Source of the DNA: Hevea brasiliensis
Taxonomy: Eukaryota; Streptophyta; Magnoliopsida; Malpighiales; Euphorbiaceae
Reading direction: 5' to 3'
Length of the DNA stretch: 64,000 nucleotides
NCBI RefSeq assembly: GCF_030052815.1
Contig: NC_079499.1
Coordinates: 86,405,183 to 86,469,182 of the forward strand
In this document: positions 36,496-47,220 of the stretch, piece by piece
Layout of the letters: every line of letters begins with the position of its first letter
How positions within the stretch are numbered: position 1 is the stretch's first letter
Translations under genes and position numbers: made by a program
Notes under the pieces: model-generated
What the model was told of the DNA's origin: nothing
Database searches by the model: none
The model's input: the letters and a program-made list of their open reading frames with translations, nothing else

Positions 36496-36507
36496 GCTCT
36501 GATACCA
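36496..36507 (-). promoter_or_regulatory. Primer-binding site of the LTR remnant
   Basis: TGGTATCAGAGC on the minus strand, 8 bp from the LTR end (TGTTTTAG), identical to chromovirus B. The leader after it (TACAACTACTCAATGTC) also matches B (31984 onward). Confidence 0.88.
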
Positions 36508-37212
36508 CTAAAACATGTCACACCTTACCCCTCTGTAAGGTATAACATGATCCCATAGAATACCTAATAAACTACCGAACTTCACCTTCTGATAACTCAT
36601 TAAGTATCCTACAAGGGATTTTAAATCATTTTCTTACTTTTTATAAGTGGTGAGCATTTTCTAATAGGTATTAAAACATTTAATTAGAGTTTGTAAACTA
36701 GTTAAAAATTTTTTTGTCCCTTTTTATTTTTCTGCAAATTTTAGAAAAATTTCAGCAGAGTGCTGTCTATATTTTGATAAAACAGTTCTTCAAATACCTG
36801 TAAAAAGCACTTCCAATGATTTATCTCATCAACTTCATCAAATCAATATCCATCACAACCAGTTTCAACATCATTTCTCAAATTCCAAAAATTCAAATAA
36901 GTAATTTTCAATTCAAATAACATCTAAAATAATACTAAGTAATTTCATTCAAATTAAAACAAAATACTTTCATTCATATTTCATTGCAGTTAAAACAAAT
37001 TACAATCATTCAAAATTTATATTAGAAAATCCAACTAATATTATTACAAACTTTATACAACTGCTAATGACTAGTTCTACATGTACATACATTTACATAC
37101 ATCAAAATAATTATTACAATTAGGATATAAAATATACCCAGTAGAACTTCAGGGAAGGTGGCTCCACAATCCTTAGCAGCTCACTCTGCTGCTCCTCTAG
37201 TATCTATATCTG

Positions 37213-37251
37213 CGACAGCAATAACAGCCATCGCTGAGTACTATGACTCAA
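37213..37251 (-). other. Tandem stem-loops in LTR remnant
   Basis: On the minus strand stem 1 is TTGAGT/ACTCAG (one mismatch) and stem 2 is CGATGGC (37233-37227) with GCTGTCG (37219-37213). A second, more decayed copy lies at 36026-36064 in the truncated LTR. Confidence 0.5.
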
Positions 37252-39413
37252 TAGTGCACAACATACTAAAATAATCTTTATGCGGAATTTAATTTATATT
37301 TATTCAAAAACTGAACTGAACATGAGAAATAAATTCAAAACATGACTTATAAAATTTTAATCCAAACAATTTCATTTCGAAAGTCTCAAAACAAATTTCA
37401 TAAAACACACAGTTATATCATTCCATTTGAAATATATTAATCTCAATAGCCAGAGGCTTATGAGAAGTCACATCACAAGGCTAGCTAGCTCAAATATATG
37501 GGAACCCTTTCTTTTTCTTCTTCTACTGCTACACACCTCAACACTTCAGCCAGAGAAGGAATCAAAATTCGAAACTAATTTCCCCCACTAGTCATGCTAG
37601 TGAGGTATTCAAATATATGGTCATGACACTATGATTTCAAAACTATCTTAATAATTTATCAAACATTTATTGCCATTTCAAACACATACAAGTAAACTTT
37701 CAACAATTTAAGTCACAATTTAATATCACAATTCATTCAAAACAATTTGCAGAAGAAAAATTACAAAAAATTCTATGTTATGCACAAACCTTATGCGAGT
37801 CACCTCTTGGCCTTGACTCGATGTCTCGAGTTCTTTTCCGGTATTCATTTTAACTGAAACACACAATTTCACAGTGTTTCAGTATCATAATTTATCATAA
37901 ATCCAAAAATGAATTCAAATCTACTTATACCTAGCTTTAATATGCTAAACATGACGTTCTTTAAAATTTGTATTTGGGGGTTACTATTCACGTTACTATT
38001 CAAGTCAATTTGTTGACTTTCTAATGCTTAATAGGTATGGAAATTCTAATTTCACCCACATACCACATTTTGATTACCTAATTTGTTGGTTTTGGTTCTT
38101 TTCTCAAAACTTAAGTCTTTTAGGAAAAATTTCAAATTTTCAATTTTGGTGTCCTATTTTGTACTGTTTCATTGGTTATGTTGCTATTAGAATTTGGCTA
38201 AGTTTTCTTCATAGAAGTTGTTTGTTATTGTCTTAACTTTATTTTCCTTTTTGAATCACTCCATTTGGAGTCTTTTAGCTCAAGTTATAGCCATTTGAAC
38301 ATGGCTGGCTGGATTGGTTTAACCCAGATTTTCTAGGCACTAAATTTGGATGGCTAAATGACTTGGTTAAGGGTATAATTTGGACTTGTGTTCTTCATAA
38401 AAGTTTTAAGGCTATGTCTCCACTTTCTACTAGTAAAATTTCAGGTCATTTAGACCTGCTTAGCCCAAGTTATGGCCAAATTAACAAACACTATTCATTT
38501 GATCATTTTTGTACAGGGTAGAACACCCAATTCCGGATTTGGTCAATTTGTTCACTAGGATTTAGTCACTTTCTGGGCATGATTCCTAGATAAAAAATGT
38601 GCCATTTTATGTCTAGTTTCATTATCAATTAGCCTCATACTAATTAGGTTGGTAAATTTTCAGTTTTGGTCCCTGAAAGGGACCTTGGTCATACTGCCTA
38701 CAGAATGTCCATAACCAATCCGAATTTTCATTTGGTTCCAACACTTCTAACACATCACAATTGGTCATACATGACCATTTTTCAGCTCAAACAAGGTCAA
38801 ACACACCATTTGATCAATTCTCAAAATTTTATCTCCAAAACTCTAGGTCCAAAACCCTAACCCACAAATTGTTATATTTTACTAAATCAAAGCATATAAA
38901 CATAATCACTCAACTCATTCAAGCTCATATTCACCTTTAATTCAATCAAACTCATGCAAATCATACCCCCACATAGGCTGGCTAAATTTCCCTTTGGTCC
39001 CCCAAAAATTGTTTTGTTTTGATTGTAAGTTAATTTATAGGTTACTTAAACTAAGAACACATGTATTAAACTAAAATTTCAATTAAAAGAACTAACCTCA
39101 CTTTGATGTTCAATCTTCAATTTTCCTCTTCTTTTCTTCTTTTTTTTTCTTGATCAATCTTCTTCTCAAGTGAGGTTAACAAGGTTTAACTAAGGAGGTT
39201 ACACTTCTATGGCTGAATTTGTGGTTTTTTTCAAGCTAAAAAATGAGCTTTCATGGAGGACTAGTGAGGGAACTTTGAGAGAGAGAGAGAGAGCCGGTTT
39301 GGGGTTAGGGATGGAGACAACAACAATTTTTTTTTCTTTTCTTTTATGTGTTTTTAATCTAATTTAATTCACAATTATCCAATAATTTTAAATTTTTAAT
39401 TATTAAGTTTATT

Positions 39414-39442
39414 GCATCATGCATGATGTCATGCATGATGTA
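39414..39442. promoter_or_regulatory. U3 inverted repeat (ATGCATGATGTCATGCATGATG)
   Basis: Overlapping palindromes of TGATGTCA and CATGCATG lie about 564 bp into the LTR, at the same offset as in the other LTR copies. Confidence 0.45.
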
Positions 39443-40006
39443 ATAAACTTTTTCACTTTTTCAACCTTTTTTCTTTTTTCCTTTTTCATTTATTTTTCTT
39501 TAGTTCTTCAATTTAATTCTTGATCCCAAAATTTTCTTTTCTCCGATTTTATTTGACAGTTAGGTCAGGAGTCAGCTCTAGGGGTCAATTGACCAAATTG
39601 CCCCTCGCCGGTTCGACCCAGTTTGCAAATAATTCAATATTTCTTCTGGATCTCTGACCTAATTATTTGACCGGCTTAACAATCCTTTTTTGTGATTTTC
39701 TCTTTTCCACTGTGATCGCAATAGTCCTAAGGACCGCGGTGTCACATTTTACGGTTCGAAATTCGAGTTTAAATCGATCTCGCAGTCCTTCCCGAGAAGA
39801 TCACCCATCGCTGTGACTCTTGGCTCATTTAACTTCTTGTGTTCTATTTTTCTTATTTATACTTAACTATTTGACAATTACTAATTATTTTTTTTCAGGA
39901 TTTATCTAGTTGTCTTAGATGTGGTTTTACTTCTCTTAATTGTTCGGACCGACACCGATCACCGAAATAGTGAAATATACCAGGCTATGCAAATAGGGGT
40001 GTTACA

Positions 40007-41675
40007 GTGCTGACCTTAATTGTATCGAGGAAGGAATAATTCCAAAAAGATTTTGAGAAGCCATACTGAACGGCTCAAGGCCACCAACAACTCTTATCTC
40101 AAAATTGATTCAAAAACTGATGCATACGTTTTGAACAGCGGTTTGCAAATCAAAACTTCATTTTTACTTGTGCATAACATTCATCATACTGTCATACTTA
40201 GCTCTCCATTCATAAATCTCATTACTCCTTATGCTGTTAATTATGATCATATTTTTGCTAAACTCAAAAAGAAAAAAATTATTTTCCCTTTCATTGAAAA
40301 GCACCAAACTCGTAACTTACATATTATCAAAGCTTGTTCTGTTTATGAAAATCAACTTAATTGCTTGATTTTGTCAAAATAAAAGGAACTTCAAAACTTA
40401 AAGCAAGCTATTTGAGTCCAAAGGATTCAAAATCAACTTCAACTTCCTACCTTAAAGAAAAAGATTTCTCTTCTTCAGCAACAGATTGAAAAAACTATTT
40501 GTTCTGATCTTCCAAATGCTTTTTGAGAAAGAGGTGTTCCCCAACTAATTATTAATTACAAGCCTCTTAATCAAGCTTTAAGATGGATTAGGTACCCCAT
40601 TCCAAATAAAAAAGATCTTCTCCAAAAACTTTTTGCTGCAAATATCTTTTCAAAATTTGATATGAAATCTAGTTTTTGGCAAATTCAAATAGCTCCGAAA
40701 GATCGTTACAAAATTGTTTTTATTGTTCCTTTTGGCCATTTTGAATGGAAAGTTATGCCATTTAGTTTGAAAAATGTTCCATCTGAATTCCAAAGAATTA
40801 TGAATGATATCTTTAATCCATATTCTTCTTTCTGCATTGTTTATATTGATGATGTCTTAATTTTTTCATCCTCTGTTGAACAGCATTTCAAGCATCTGAA
40901 CACTTTTTTGCTTGTTGCCAAAAGAAATGGACTAGTTGTTTCTAAATCTAAGATAAGTCTTTTTCAGACCAGATTTAGGTTTTTAGGACACTATATTTCA
41001 AATGGCACAATTTCTCCTATAGAAAGGTCTCTTGCTTTTGTTGACAAATTTCCTGATAAAATTCTTGAGAAAACCCAGCTTCAGAGATTTCTAGGATGTC
41101 TAAACTATGTTCTAGATTTCTATCCAAACCTTAATAGGATCCTCCAACCTCTCCATGACAGATTCAAGAAAAATCCAAAGCCTTGGATGCAATAACATAC
41201 CCTTGTTGTTCAGAAAATCAAAGCCCAAATTAGAGAAATTCCTTGCTTACATTTAGTCGACCACAATGCTTTCAAAATTGTCTAAACTGATGCTTCTGAA
41301 GTCGGATATGGAGGAATATTAAAACAAAAGAAAAAAGATAAAGAAGTTATAGTTTAGTATGTTTCTGGACATTGGGATAGTGCTCAAAAAAATTATTCCA
41401 CTATTAAAAAGGAAGTTTTATCTATAGTCATATGTATTCAAAAATTTCAAAGTGATTTACTCAATCAGAAACTCCTTTTGAGAATAGATTGCAAATCTGT
41501 AAAAGAAATTTTGAAAAAAGATGTTCAAAATATTGCTTCAAAACAAATTTTTGCTCGATGACAAGTTATTTTGAGTATTTTTTATTTTGATATTGAATAT
41601 ATTAAAAGAGATATGAATTATGTCCCTAACTTCTTGACTCACGAATTCTTGCAGACCCCTCACCATGATCCCTAG
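40007..41675 (+). pseudogene. Pararetrovirus protease end, reverse transcriptase and RNase H
   Basis: The protease remainder begins right after the duplicated GTGCT (ADLNCIEEGIIP). Several stops and frame changes follow to about 40650. Reverse transcriptase is open at 40662-41195 with FGHFEWKVMPF and the catalytic IVYIDDVLIF at about 40836-40865. RNase H continues to about 41675 with TDASEVGYGG and ends in a segment like those that close Caulimoviridae polyproteins (NFLTHEFLQ). Stops stand at about 41193, 41283, 41356 and 41560. Presence of the virus-type RT with YIDD, and absence of an integrase, separates it from the gypsy elements around it. Confidence 0.85.
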
Positions 41676-43077
41676 AAAACCACTAGGAGATTCACCAAAG
41701 GAGAGAAAAGAATCAAAAGCAAAGTCAACTTCCTCATCTAAACAAAGGCCTTCAAGCCAATCCCAAGCTCTTGCTTTAACCCAACCAAAAGCCACTCCTC
41801 AAAACCCTATTGTTTCTTGGAATTCCTTATTCCAAAAAGAGATAGACCAACCATACAGAGAAAGAGATTGTTTAAAAAATACAGAGAAAGAGATTGTTTT
41901 ACTCAAACCAAAACCTTTTTCTCAAACTATTTCCTAAACTGTTTTAACTCAACAAACTGCTTCTCAAACTGATTTAACTCCAAAGCTTGTTTCTCCAATG
42001 AATTTAACTTTAAAGACTGAGGAACCAATTGTTTCTCAAAATTTTTCACAAAATTCTGGCCCCTCTCTACAATGGTTTGTGAAAGAATCTTTTCAAAATA
42101 TTTTAACTTTGAAGATAGTTTTTATGATTCTAACCCAAGTTTGTGTGCAGCAAAGTTCTTCAGCTCTTGGCATTACAAACCTCAGGAACAATCTAAAGAC
42201 CTAGCTTATTATCAAAGTATTTTGATTGAAACTGGCTCAGTTAAAATAAAACACTTCCCAGAAAACTCTCCCTCTTCAAATTACTCAACTTGCACCATTA
42301 GTAAAGTTATCCACCCAATGGACTAGGGATAAAACCTTTCACTTCCCAAAAAATTCCAAGCCAGATACGAAAAAAGCCTTCCTACCAACCAAACTTTCAC
42401 TTACTGGAATTACCACTAAGTTTGGATTAATGCCTTTTTAATCCAAAACTCTAATTTAACTCATACCTGGCTCTTCTTCTTCAACACTATTTCTACTTTT
42501 CACTTTCCTGGATGGTTTGCTCAATGGTGGGCATGGATGGGAGCCACACTTGAAATCTTACCTTCTGAAATTTATCAAGCGTATACCACCTTTAAAGCCA
42601 AATATGTCCTGCCACTAGAAGAAAGACTTGTTTCATCTATTAACCCTTTTTGCTTCAAAGTTCTTCGTTCCTTGGGTTCTCGCCTGGGAATATAACTTTA
42701 AACTTGGACAACTTGTTCAAGGCCCTATTCTAATCCGAAGATTCAAGGTCAAATGGTGGTATAAGTTTCAGAAAACTGAAAAGGCCTCCTTAGCAACTGT
42801 AGAAAAATGGCTTCTAAAGCAGCCTGAGGACCATCAAAAGCAACTTCCCTCTACTTCAACTTCAACTTTTCTTGCAGAAAAATCTCATGCAAGCGCCCTA
42901 CTTGCCCAAGCTAAGACAGAGAAAGAATATTTCACTATAATGAAGCAACTATTATCAAGTAAGACAGATTCTTCTACCACTTCCAGCAAAACCAGTACCT
43001 CATCAAAAGTAGTTAACCTTGGAAACAATAATGAAGATGACTATTTCGGCATTTTCTCCACTTTAAAGCACTCCTGA
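41665..43077 (+). pseudogene. Pararetrovirus downstream second frame (unknown function)
   Basis: A Ser/Pro/Gln/Lys-rich start (MIPRKPLGDSPKERKES, 41665) follows the RNase H with a short overlap. Broken frames continue through 42326 to 43077. They contain a Trp-rich section (FPGWFAQWWAWMG, about 42508-42545) and end in a Ser/Thr-rich tail. A second frame after the polyprotein is known for some florendoviruses, with no assigned function. The link to that frame is by position only. Multiple stops show decay. Confidence 0.5.
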
Positions 43078-43884
43078 ATCATTACACGAACATGGGAGTT
43101 TTCACTTCTGGCAGACTTCACTTATTTTCACTTTGACAGGGCTGCAGAAAAGATATTTTTCAGCAAACTTTATTTAACTTTCACTTCATATGGCTATAGG
43201 AAACTCCACTTTTGGCCAACTCCACCAACTTTTTCACATGTGTAATAATAACTTCCAATTATTGTACAAAACCCTCCTTCATCTATAAAAGGTGAGGTTC
43301 TACCTAAGCCTTAGAGAGAATTTTTCTATAAGAGTTTTCCTTTACCAAGTTCTAGTTTTCCCCTCTCTCATTCGACATCCCTTCCCTTGTATTCCTACCC
43401 TTTTAACTTTAAATTCTATCTCCATATGCAAGTAACTTTCAAGATTTAATCAAAGTCTATTTTCAAAAAATTTTTGTTCTTACTTGATTATCTATTAGTG
43501 GCTGGTTCTACCGCCCATGTTTTATATTTAATTATTTTACTTTAATTGATTAATTGTTTATCCATCAGTGGTTCTACTGCCTATATTTTATATTTAATTA
43601 TTTTACTTTAATTGCTTAATTATTTATCCATCAGTGGCTAGTTCTATTGCTTAATTATTTATCCATCAGTGGCTAGTTCTATTGCCCATATTTTATGTTT
43701 TGATCCTTGCACTTTAATTTATCTGTTTTGTTACATATTAGTTATGCTTTAACTATTATTTGTGCTTTAATCGTTATTTTGCTTATCAATATTTTGGATG
43801 TCATATTATCTTTTTCCTTCCTCTGTCTTCTCTAATTAATTCTTTGGTCTATTTGTTATCTCTTCGATCCGGGTGTTTACTGGT
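43078..43884 (+). promoter_or_regulatory. Pararetrovirus intergenic region with candidate promoter
   Basis: No frame is seen. TATAAAA at 43284-43290 (CTATAAAAGG context) is followed by a CT-rich stretch (43360-43400), like the transcript start of plant pararetroviruses. A tandem repeat follows at 43486-43707. An intact tRNA-Met primer site was not found. The region ends at the TATATA that rejoins the host LTR (43885). Confidence 0.5.
43486..43707 (+). repeat. Tandem repeat, about 70 bp unit plus 35 bp duplication
   Basis: Units start TATCCATCAGTGGCTGGTTCTA-TGCCCAT and contain TTTAATTATTTTACTTTAATTG. Three to four imperfect units are present, and CTTAATTATTTATCCATCAG is duplicated at close spacing near 43617-43675. 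Confidence 0.75.
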
Positions 43885-45634
43885 TATATAGTTTACTTTG
43901 ATGGGACGTGCAGTAGGAAAAGGAAAAGAAAAAAAAATCACATTTTTGGGACATGAACATACCAACCCCCCCCCCCCCCTCCCCCTTTATCTTTCTTTTC
44001 TCTTCCTGTTTTTGCTCTGGCCAACCACCATCACTGTCAGCCAAGGTTTCAGCTGCCTTCACAGCAGCCCCCAGCACTGATCGGCTATCCCCCAATAGCC
44101 ATGGACGGTGGTAAGGAAACCTAAAGCAGCGAGAAAGGTGAGAGAGAGAGAGAGAGGTAAAAGCTTGTGCAAGGCTGCCACTTCCAAGCTTCATACTGAC
44201 ACCGTCCGGTGGTTGTTTCCGGGAAGGCAGGGCTCATTCAACTCCTAGCACAGTAAGCTTCAAGACCCGACCAACCTCGCCTCCAATGTTGGTTGGAGAG
44301 AGAAAATCCAGCGAGAAAATTTTGAAAAAAAATCATATGAGTTTCATCGATTTTTGGCCAATTTTCCAACGATCCGACCGTTAGATCAGAAATCCAAGAC
44401 CTCTGATGGACTCAGGGTGACGAAACCTTCAAGATGGGACTGACCTCACTCCAATAAGACACCGTTTGAAAAAGGCAATCATCGGATGATCCAGATTGCT
44501 AGTGAGATTTTTGAACTTTTTTAATTCTAAAAAATTTTAAAATAATTATTAATAATTTTTTGGGCTTAATTTAGGTGAGATCGGATCCATGATAACTCAT
44601 CGGAGCTGGGATCGTATTTTCCACCAAATTCGGCTGCCCGGCGGCCTATCCCGAAGCGTGGCCAATATTGTAGTCGATTTTAGCATTTTCAAATGCTCTG
44701 GACGGGTTCCAAGCATCGGAATCAGCATAGGTAAACCCAAACCCTAAGTTTCTTTAATTACCTAGTATCGAATTTAGAATAAAAATTCATAAAATATTCA
44801 TGGGTGAATAGAAAATTATAATTACTTTTATAATAGTCTTATAACCTTATTAAGGATAGTGGGACAAAATTTTAGAATTTTTAGAGCTCGTTTGAATGAT
44901 TTTTACAGAATATCAGTTTTAGGGGCAAAAATGTAAATTTTCTTGATTTATGAGATTTGCTTGGATTGGAGGGCCCAGGAGGGGCCATGTGATGTTGATG
45001 AGATTTGGATGTGAGATTTGTGATTTGAGAAGTGTTATTTGAATTACTTTGCAGGTTGGGTAGGTCCTACGTACAAGGAAGACTCTATCGGATTTCTGGT
45101 ATGAATTAGGGCGCCTTTTGCCTCTTTAAAAGTTTTATTTGAACAAGTACTGATAATTTATAATATAATTATTTAGGTGATCAGGCTCAACCATCCTCCC
45201 CACCTAGCCGCCACAGTAGTCATCAATTTACTTGTGAGTAGATATTGATTTTATTTATAATTTCAATATTATTATATATTTAAGACATGCTCATGCATCA
45301 CATATAAATATATGTATGTAGCTAAATAGTAGGCACGTTTTATGCTACATTTTTTTATTTGCAAAAATAGATGTAGATGTTTCCTTAGAGTAATTTGGAG
45401 CTGTATACGTGTGTCGGGGTGTGTGTGGTATGGTGTAATGGATATGGGTTGGACGGGCAAATGAGCTTGAGCTACTCTCGCTTGGGGCTCAGTCCTTTTT
45501 GTGAAATTCGGGTTGAGTACGACTTTGAATTGATCTCACTGACTCTCGCATTTGAATTATTAAGAGAAAGTTCAGCTCGAGTTGATCTCGCTGGCAGAGG
45601 TTAGAATTAAGAGAGCTGTATAAAGGATCAGCTC

Positions 45635-45710
<76 letters not shown>

Positions 45711-46344
45711 GATGTGACACACGAGTTTATGAGTATTCCAAATTATTCTTTGCACGAATATTATTTGAACTTGGTTGAATGTAATGGTATATGCTGCATT
45801 TCATCCTAGGGATGCATTAGCTTTAAATAACTATAGAAATTATATTTAAAATTAATAACTTACTCTATGAGTTGAACTCTCACTCCTGTTCACTCTATTT
45901 TTTCAGGCTATAGGAGTTCTTTTTCAGAGTAACCTGCTTCATTCCTGGTAGGTTTGTTAACAGTTAGTTAATTGTATTATTATTTTCTAAATTTATAATC
46001 TAGAACTCCGCATGTATTAACGGTAACATTGACCTTGTCAGGGATTGTATTAATTTGAGTTTTTAGTTTTTAATAAATGAAAATTTTTTATGATATTTAA
46101 ATAGTTTGTGATTGATGGTATCAGAGTTAAGCTGGGCTCCTCTAACTTTAGTTTCTCATGATGATCGAGTTAGGTTGACCCAAAATAAAATAAAAATATT
46201 TTTATTTTATTTTATTTACATGTTGGGCCTCAGTTTTGGGCATGATTATAGATTCGGGGAATAGTAAGGCTTACTATGGGCCTCAGAGACTTTATGCTGG
46301 CCTAGGTCCTAGTGTCAGTCCAGCCCGTAGAATTGGGTCGTGAC
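43885..46344 (+). repeat. Element C 5' LTR, second part
   Basis: TATATAGTTTACTTTGATGGGACG resumes the LTR interrupted at 25962; the same sequence is continuous in the 3' LTR copy at 50275-50310. Together the two parts make about 3.0 kb. The end is GGGTCGTGACA at 46344, followed by a primer site. It contains a poly(C) run (43968-43980), a GA run (44141-44156) and a long TA repeat (45637-45707). No gene is seen. Confidence 0.8.
45637..45707 (+). repeat. (AT)n microsatellite, about 71 bp
   Basis: Uninterrupted AT repeat inside the element C 5' LTR. Confidence 0.95.
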
Positions 46345-46347
46345 AAA

Positions 46348-46360
46348 GTTGGTATTAGAG
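46348..46360 (+). promoter_or_regulatory. Element C primer-binding site
   Basis: TTGGTATTAGAGC, close to the initiator-Met primer sequence TGGTATCAGAGC with one change, stands 3-4 bp after the LTR end GTGACA. A similar TGGTATCAGAG at 46118-46128 lies inside the LTR and is probably chance or a remnant. Confidence 0.6.
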
Positions 46361-47153
46361 CTTAGGCTCTAGATTCATAGGAAGTGCATGTCTAGGATTT
46401 AAAAAGGACCTTGTTAGGAGGTCACATGCGAAGTATAGGATCCTGTTTCGTCTTCTTCTATAATTCCTTGTTTCTAGCTTTTGTGTTATACCTCAGGTAA
46501 TATAAGAGTGCTTCAGTTAGTGTCTTGATTTTCATGAGTACATAGAGATGTAAAATAGAGTTAGCAGACATGTTGAGGTCTGCCATGGGAATATGTACTC
46601 CAAAGAATGCTGTGTTTTTGTCAGTATGGGGCTAACGATGTGCCTATCTAGTGTAAGGTACTAGTATTTAAAGGTGAGTTATGACAACATAGCTACCCTA
46701 ACTGGTAGTGAGGGTGCCACTACTAGCAGTTATCAGGAGAGACGGAAGGTTACTACTGTTGGAGGTAACCTACAGAATAGTGTCCTAAGTGAGATTGTGG
46801 AGTGTGGTAGAGAGTTGTTGGCTCAGGTACTCTAAAGAGGGTACAACTTCCATTATAGAAATCATAAGTGATAAGATCATGATGTACGTAGGCCTTTGAA
46901 TTGAATGATGGGTTTAGATACCTAATATTTTAAGTTTTGGCTAATTAAATGTATATGGGAAATTAAAATTGTTATAGATTCCCTCCTTGAGATAGCAGAG
47001 GGTAGTATGTAGTCTAAAGGGAAAGGAACAGAGATTACATAGTGAATGTATGACTGTTATTCCCTGAGTTCATCCTTAGCTTCTTATTACCCAAGATAAA
47101 AGTATACTCTAATTAAGTGAAAGGAAAAGGACAACAGTTAACATAGATAAATC

Positions 47154-47156
<3 letters not shown>

Positions 47157-47217
<61 letters not shown>
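47157..47217 (+). repeat. (AT)n microsatellite, about 61 bp
   Basis: Uninterrupted AT repeat in the interior of element C. Confidence 0.95.

Positions 47218-47220
<3 letters not shown>

Larger units (their letters stand above)
35446..40006 (-). mobile_element. Chromovirus A-family remnant: full 5' LTR, PBS, truncated 3' LTR
   Basis: The whole unit is flanked by GTGCT (35441-35445, 40007-40011), so it is a single insertion. In its own direction it has a complete 5' LTR (40006 to 36516, 3491 bp), a primer site, about 110 bp of leader and then only the last 940 bp of a 3' LTR (36385 to 35446). Everything between the leader and the middle of the 3' LTR is deleted. The LTR matches that of element A (start TGTAACACCCCTATTTGCATAGCC). 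This is an intermediate between a full element and a solo LTR, made by illegitimate recombination. Confidence 0.87.
25963..43884 (+). mobile_element. Endogenous pararetrovirus (Caulimoviridae, florendovirus-like), interrupted
   Basis: Decayed viral sequence lies between two TA runs of the element C LTR. The order movement-protein end, coat protein, protease, reverse transcriptase, RNase H, a second downstream frame and a non-coding region is that of a Caulimoviridae genome linearised in the middle of the movement-protein region. Two later insertions (28034-35003 and 35446-40006 with its duplication) split it; about 6.4 kb of viral DNA remains. The leader and the start of the first frame are missing. 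A two-frame layout and insertion at TA repeats fit florendoviruses, as I recall the group; assignment to genus is not proven. All frames contain stops and shifts, so no functional virus is expected. Confidence 0.8.

Noticed and set aside
40020..40382. 120-codon frame as a separate gene
   Set aside because: It is the decayed protease-RT linker of the pararetrovirus; sequence before and after continues the viral polyprotein.
43486..43707. CRISPR-like array
   Set aside because: Repeats are tandem and imperfect without unique spacers, and the DNA is plant nuclear.
46118..46128. TGGTATCAGAG as the primer site of element C
   Set aside because: No LTR end (CA) stands right before it; the GTGACA plus TTGGTATTAGAGC at 46339-46360 fits better.
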